Below are positions 42,929-45,635 of a DNA stretch of 45,635 nt, piece by piece. Within the stretch, counting starts at the first letter, position 1; each line of letters starts with the position of its first letter. The notes beneath the pieces are model-generated. The model saw only the letters and a list, made by a program, of their open reading frames with translations, had not been told where the DNA came from and searched no databases. Source of the stretch: Blastocatellia bacterium. GTDB taxonomy: Bacteria > Acidobacteriota > Blastocatellia > Pyrinomonadales > Pyrinomonadaceae. Location: NCBI GenBank assembly GCA_013697915.1, contig JACCVY010000144.1, positions 1 to 45,635 of the forward strand, read 5' to 3'. The translations under genes and the position numbers were made by a program.

Positions 42929-43022
42929 TTGTGAACCTCCCAGAGCGCACCAGCGTGCGCTTAAGTGAAATTGTTTTAGAACGCGAGGGGGGTACTACCA
43001 AAACCTTGAGCGAGTAGACTGG

Positions 43023-43652
43023 TCAAACGGGGGCGGCCGCACTTTGCGTTTCGGAATCGTTGTTTACAACTAACTCATCGCCGTCTTCGAGCGACTGTTG
43101 GCGATGCACAGTGCCGTCCGATTCAAAGATGTAAGCCGAAGGCGCTTCGCGCATGATGATGTCCTGCAACCGCATCAAGCCATACAGCAATGCTTCAGGT
43201 CGCGGCGGGCAACCAGGGATATAAACGTCGACTGGGATACAGCGATCGACGCCTTGCATGGTCGAGTAAGAATCAAACGGTCCGCCGGTCGAGGCGCAGG
43301 CGCCCATGGCGATCGCCCATTTTGGCTCAGGCATCTGCTCGTAAACTCTGCGAACCACTGGGCCCATTTTCAACGTGACCGTACCGGCGATGATAATCAG
43401 ATCGCTTTGGCGCGGGCTGGGACGAAAGACGCCGGCGCCAAAACGATCGATATCGAATCGACCAGCGCCAGTCGCAATCATCTCAATAGCGCAACAAGCA
43501 AGTCCAAAAGTCATGGGCCACAATGCCGACTTGCGCGCCCAATTCACCACCGGCGCGGTCATGTCGAGCGCTTTTGCGCCCACAGTTCGTCGCACTGAAT
43601 TCATCAGTGTGTCGAATCTGGTTAGAACGAATCCCTGATCGTGTTCAGCCAT
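43023..43652 (-). CDS. nuoB: NADH-quinone oxidoreductase subunit B
   Basis: NuoB carries cluster N2, the last iron-sulfur centre before quinone. The four ligands are present: Cys53 and Cys54 in [19 protein letters not shown], Cys119 in [11 protein letters not shown] and Cys148 in [36 protein letters not shown] is also diagnostic. The 209 residues include about 35 extra C-terminal residues ([20 protein letters not shown]). It follows nuoA with a 111-base palindromic gap. The usual next gene nuoC is about 9.6 kb further on. Confidence 0.96.
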   Translation of the reverse strand: MAEHDQGFVLTRFDTLMNSVRRTVGAKALDMTAPVVNWARKSALWPMTFGLACCAIEMIATGAGRFDIDRFGAGVFRPSPRQSDLIIIAGTVTLKMGPVVRRVYEQMPEPKWAIAMGACASTGGPFDSYSTMQGVDRCIPVDVYIPGCPPRPEALLYGLMRLQDIIMREAPSAYIFESDGTVHRQQSLEDGDELVVNNDSETQSAAAPV

Positions 43653-43657
43653 AAATT

Positions 43658-43757
43658 TAGTAAATAGTAAATGGTAAATCGTAAATAGTAAGAACAGTTT
43701 TCAGTATCCAACTTATCTGGGTTAGACGACCATTTACCATTTACTATTTACCATTCA
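43658..43757. repeat. nuoA/nuoB junction: GTAAATAG-word inverted repeat
   Basis: TTAGTAAATAGTAAATGGTA, AATCGTAAATAGTAAG on the left is opposed by GACCATTTACCATTTACTAT, TTACCATTCACC on the right, with about 35 bases between. The words differ from all other nuo junction repeats but the design, short AT-rich or CAGT-like words in opposite orientation, is the same. Confidence 0.75.
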
Positions 43758-43763
43758 CCGGCC

Positions 43764-44174
43764 TTAGGCCCATTCGAGAGCGCCCTTGCGCCACGCGTAG
43801 TAGTAACCGACAACCAGAATACCAATGAAGACAAACATCTCGACCAGCGCAAACTTTGTAAACGAAAAATCATCGCCCATGAAGATGATGGCCCATGGCA
43901 GCAGAAAGATCGTCTCGACATCAAAGATCAAAAACAACATAGCAACGATGTAGTAACGAACAGTAAACCGTGAGTGCGCGTCCGTAATCGGATCGATGCC
44001 ACACTCGTATGGCCGCATCTTTCCCTTTTCATACTTTGCCGGTCTAAGAAAACGGCCGAGGATGATCGGTAGAACGGGAAAAGCAATCGCCACTACGAAA
44101 AAAATCATCACCGGCCAATAAGCCGTGATTGGAGAACCAATATTCGCCGTCGCTGTGGTCGCCTGTAGCAGCAT
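43764..44174 (-). CDS. nuoA: NADH-quinone oxidoreductase subunit A
   Basis: NuoA is a three-helix membrane subunit close to the quinone chamber. The 136 residues show ITAYWPVMIFFVVAIAFPVL, the loop KGKMRPYECGIDPITDAHSR with the conserved cysteine and acidic residue, FTVRYYIVAMLFLIFDVETI with the FDVE motif, and FALVEMFVFIGILVVGYYYA. Length is normal. A strong promoter lies about 110 bases upstream, so this is probably the start of a nuoAB transcript. Confidence 0.96.
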   Translation of the reverse strand: MLLQATTATANIGSPITAYWPVMIFFVVAIAFPVLPIILGRFLRPAKYEKGKMRPYECGIDPITDAHSRFTVRYYIVAMLFLIFDVETIFLLPWAIIFMGDDFSFTKFALVEMFVFIGILVVGYYYAWRKGALEWA

Positions 44175-44283
44175 CTTGGAATGCGGCGGCTCGACGCCGC
44201 TTTTCTTCTATTCGGACTGCAGCGGCTCGCTGCTTTACTCCTCATAGGGCCTATTGAATTTTGAACTGTCTTACTGGCAAAAA

Positions 44284-44312
44284 ATCTTAAGCGTCGCGCA
44301 GATCATTGTCAA
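44284..44312 (-). promoter_or_regulatory. sigma-70-type promoter of nuoAB
   Basis: On the minus strand TTGACA (44312-44307), a perfect -35 hexamer, is 17 bases from TAAGAT (44289-44284). The nuoA ATG is 110 bases downstream of the -10. The leader contains two small hairpins (GCAGCGGCTCGCTGC and GCGGCGTCGAGCCGC). Confidence 0.65.
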
Positions 44313-44333
44313 CGAAGACTCTTGCTCAAGCAG

Positions 44334-44398
44334 TTCAGAGTTCAACCTGCAAGTTGTTGCTGGCAAACGGCAAGCTAAAGCTTGGGCTCTGAAGTACT
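44334..44398. repeat. GTTCAGAG-family palindrome between moaB and nuoA
   Basis: GTTCAGAGTTCAACCTGCAA and GCTAAAGCTTGGGCTCTGAA are imperfect arms of the same type as the duplicated unit at 22291-22464. It ends a base before the stop codon of the MoaB/Mog gene. Confidence 0.65.
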
Positions 44399-44911
44399 CT
44401 AGTGAATTCCGCCGCCTCGCTGGCCGGCAAGCAGTGAAATCGCATGATTGAGAACCGGCGCGATCACGGCAAAGCTTTCCTTTACGGCCTTAGGTGAGCC
44501 GGGCAAATTAATGATCAAAGTGCCGGAGCGAATGCCGCAAACACCGCGCGAGATCATTGCCATCGGCGTGTTCTTCAAAGTCTCCATGCGCATCGCTTCG
44601 GCCAAACCCGGCGCTTCGCGCTCAATGACCGTCAGCGTTGCTTCGGGCGTGTTGTCGCGCGGAGAAAAGCCGGTGCCGCCGGTGGTGACAATCAAATTAA
44701 CGTTGCGCCAATCGGAAAACTCTCTGAGCGCATCGGCGAGGGGATCCGGATCGTCGGATAAGATTCGCTGCGCCACAATCTCAGCGCCAAGGTCTTTCAG
44801 CAGTTGGACGAGTATTTCGCCTGATTCATCTTTCCGCTCGCCGCGAGAGCTGGCGTCGCTCACCGTAATAACCACTGCACGAATTACTAGTCCGCGAATC
44901 TCAATAGGCAT
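44399..44911 (-). CDS. molybdenum cofactor biosynthesis protein MoaB/MogA
   Basis: A 170-residue protein of the MoaB/Mog family, which adenylylates molybdopterin before molybdenum insertion. Typical motifs are AVVITVSDASSRGERKDESG at the N terminus, LIVTTGGTGFSPRDNTPEAT with the GGTG nucleotide loop and the metal-site aspartate, and LIINLPGSPKAVKESFAVIA with the PGSPKA loop. The two names cannot be separated by sequence alone, and some MoaB proteins are inactive. No other moa genes are in the window. Confidence 0.92.
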   Translation of the reverse strand: MPIEIRGLVIRAVVITVSDASSRGERKDESGEILVQLLKDLGAEIVAQRILSDDPDPLADALREFSDWRNVNLIVTTGGTGFSPRDNTPEATLTVIEREAPGLAEAMRMETLKNTPMAMISRGVCGIRSGTLIINLPGSPKAVKESFAVIAPVLNHAISLLAGQRGGGIH

Positions 44912-45045
44912 TGAGTTATTCTCTTTCCCAAGCGTTCAACGTGAAAGACCGAGCCGCTACCGCAGCGGCACTGACAAGCGCGCTTCACGGTCGGGCAATC
45001 GCTCCTGTAGTCTCCAGCCTGCGCGCGGGTCACTGCGCACTTCCT

Positions 45046-45450
45046 TCAGCGCCTCGCGTGCTCCTTTAGCCAGCAACGATCCATCACCACCAATAGACCA
45101 GCGGCGGCGGCCCGCTGGGCCGCAGCCTCGTCGATGACACCTTCCTGAAGCCAAACGGCTTTTGCTCCAATCGCGATTGCTTCATCTACCGCGGTGCCTG
45201 CTTCGCTAGAGCGTCGAAAGATATCCACCAAATCTATTTTGCCGGGAACTTCGGCAAGGGATGCGTAAGCCTTTTCGCCGAACACTTCAGTCTCGTTTGG
45301 ATTAACCGCAATGACTTTGTAGTCACGACGTTTCATGTACGACGCGACGCCATAAGAAGGCCGGCTCGGATTAGAAGACAATCCGACGACCGCGATCATG
45401 CGACAGTCATCCAGAATCCTCTTGATCGTTTCGCTGCTATTGATTTTCAA
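45046..45450 (-). CDS. CoA-binding domain protein (YccU-like)
   Basis: A single-domain 134-residue Rossmann protein of the CoA_binding_2 family. RMIAVVGLSSNPSRPSYGVA is the nucleotide loop, followed by YKVIAVNPNETEVFGEKAYA, KIDLVDIFRRSSEAGTAVDE and GAKAVWLQEGVIDEAAAQRA, then MDRCWLKEH where the C-terminal cysteine is typical. The family binds CoA or acyl-CoA; its physiological role is unclear. The start is a TTG with AGGGA about six bases upstream. It lies 134 bases upstream of the MoaB/Mog gene on the same strand. Confidence 0.88.
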   Translation of the reverse strand: MKINSSETIKRILDDCRMIAVVGLSSNPSRPSYGVASYMKRRDYKVIAVNPNETEVFGEKAYASLAEVPGKIDLVDIFRRSSEAGTAVDEAIAIGAKAVWLQEGVIDEAAAQRAAAAGLLVVMDRCWLKEHARR

Positions 45451-45496
45451 ATGGATCCCTCGTGTTGATCGCGGCTCTCCTGCGCCTGTCTTGATT

Positions 45497-45635
45497 GCGG
45501 CTTTGCCGCCTTCCGTGCGGTAAGGCTCCGCCTTACCGATTACGCTTTAAGGATTTCTTGGGGCTACGCCTCAATCGGCGAGGCACAGCCTCGCGAAGAA
45601 ATAAGTATGTGGCCTGCGGTAAGGCAGAGCCTTAC
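45497..45635. repeat. inverted-repeat element, GCGGCTTTGCCGC family, copy 2 (cut by window end)
   Basis: It starts GCGGCTTTGCCGCCTTCCGT, then GCGGTAAGGCTCCGCCTTAC, the same order as the left arm at 33631-33672, followed by the GAGGC/GCCTC inner hairpin (GGCGAGGCACAGCCTCGCG). The right arm begins with GCGGTAAGGCAGAGCCTTAC at the window edge, so the element is incomplete here. Confidence 0.7.

Noticed and set aside
44448-45137. 229-codon plus-strand frame opposite the MoaB/Mog gene
   Set aside because: It is antisense to well conserved MoaB/Mog motifs and extends into the CoA-binding gene.

Overview
The window is a chromosomal stretch of a diderm, oxygen-respiring bacterium, most likely an acidobacterium (Acidobacteriota, perhaps Blastocatellia). 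That placement is inferred from overall gene content and style: lipid A/Kdo genes (waaA, lpxK), a Complex I cluster, an hrcA-grpE-dnaK-dnaJ operon, a zinc-ribbon serine/threonine kinase, an ECF sigma/anti-sigma pair, YARHG repeats and an unusually heavy load of palindromic intergenic repeats. No marker gene here settles the taxonomy. I saw no rRNA, tRNA, CRISPR array, transposase or prophage.

Layout. 1-2.3 kb: end of a HisC-like aminotransferase and tsaD (+). 2.3-8.6 kb (-): heat-shock operon hrcA-grpE-dnaK-dnaJ followed by a secreted YARHG-repeat protein. 9-13.1 kb (+): SprT-like metalloprotease, efp, and the overlapping pair waaA-lpxK. 13.1-14.7 kb (-): membrane serine/threonine kinase. 14.9-18.3 kb (-): radical SAM gene, atpZ, atpI, atpB, atpE, i.e. 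the start of the F0 sector without atpF or any F1 gene. 18.6-20.7 kb (-): glycosyltransferase and a two-gene nucleotidyltransferase unit fused end to end to nuoN. 20.7-33.4 kb (-): nuoC-(86-aa ORF)-nuoD-nuoH-nuoI-(four-helix-bundle gene)-nuoJ-K-L-M-N. 34-37.4 kb (+): rpmE, a DUF1385 membrane protein, prfA, a histidine phosphatase. 37.7-42.9 kb (-): haem-binding protein, broken NHL-repeat gene, Tat-exported intradiol dioxygenase-like protein, FecR-like anti-sigma, ECF sigma, glycine-zipper protein. 43-44.2 kb (-): nuoB and nuoA. 44.4-45.5 kb (-): MoaB/Mog and a CoA-binding protein.

How it fits together. The window holds most of the membrane and connecting parts of NADH:quinone oxidoreductase (A, B, C, D, H, I, J, K, L, M, N) but not the NADH-oxidising module nuoEFG, and nuoAB are separated from nuoC by about 9.6 kb of unrelated genes. 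The proton-channel part of ATP synthase lies nearby on the same strand.

The most striking unexplained feature is the intergenic DNA. At least ten sequence-distinct families of imperfect palindromes occur, many sitting between a stop codon and the next start. Nearly every junction in the nuo cluster carries one. One pair of such repeats brackets a four-helix-bundle gene between nuoI and nuoJ, while a repeat of the same sequence type without a gene lies in the next junction (nuoH/nuoI). This gene-filled versus empty pairing is the best candidate here for an undescribed mobile or repeat-maintenance system. Other points of interest are a radical SAM protein translationally coupled to the ATP synthase genes, an uncharacterised nucleotidyltransferase pair starting right after the nuoN stop codon, a small unknown protein between nuoC and nuoD, an EF-P with asparagine at the tip normally modified on lysine or arginine, and an ATP synthase c subunit with a signal-peptide-like leader.
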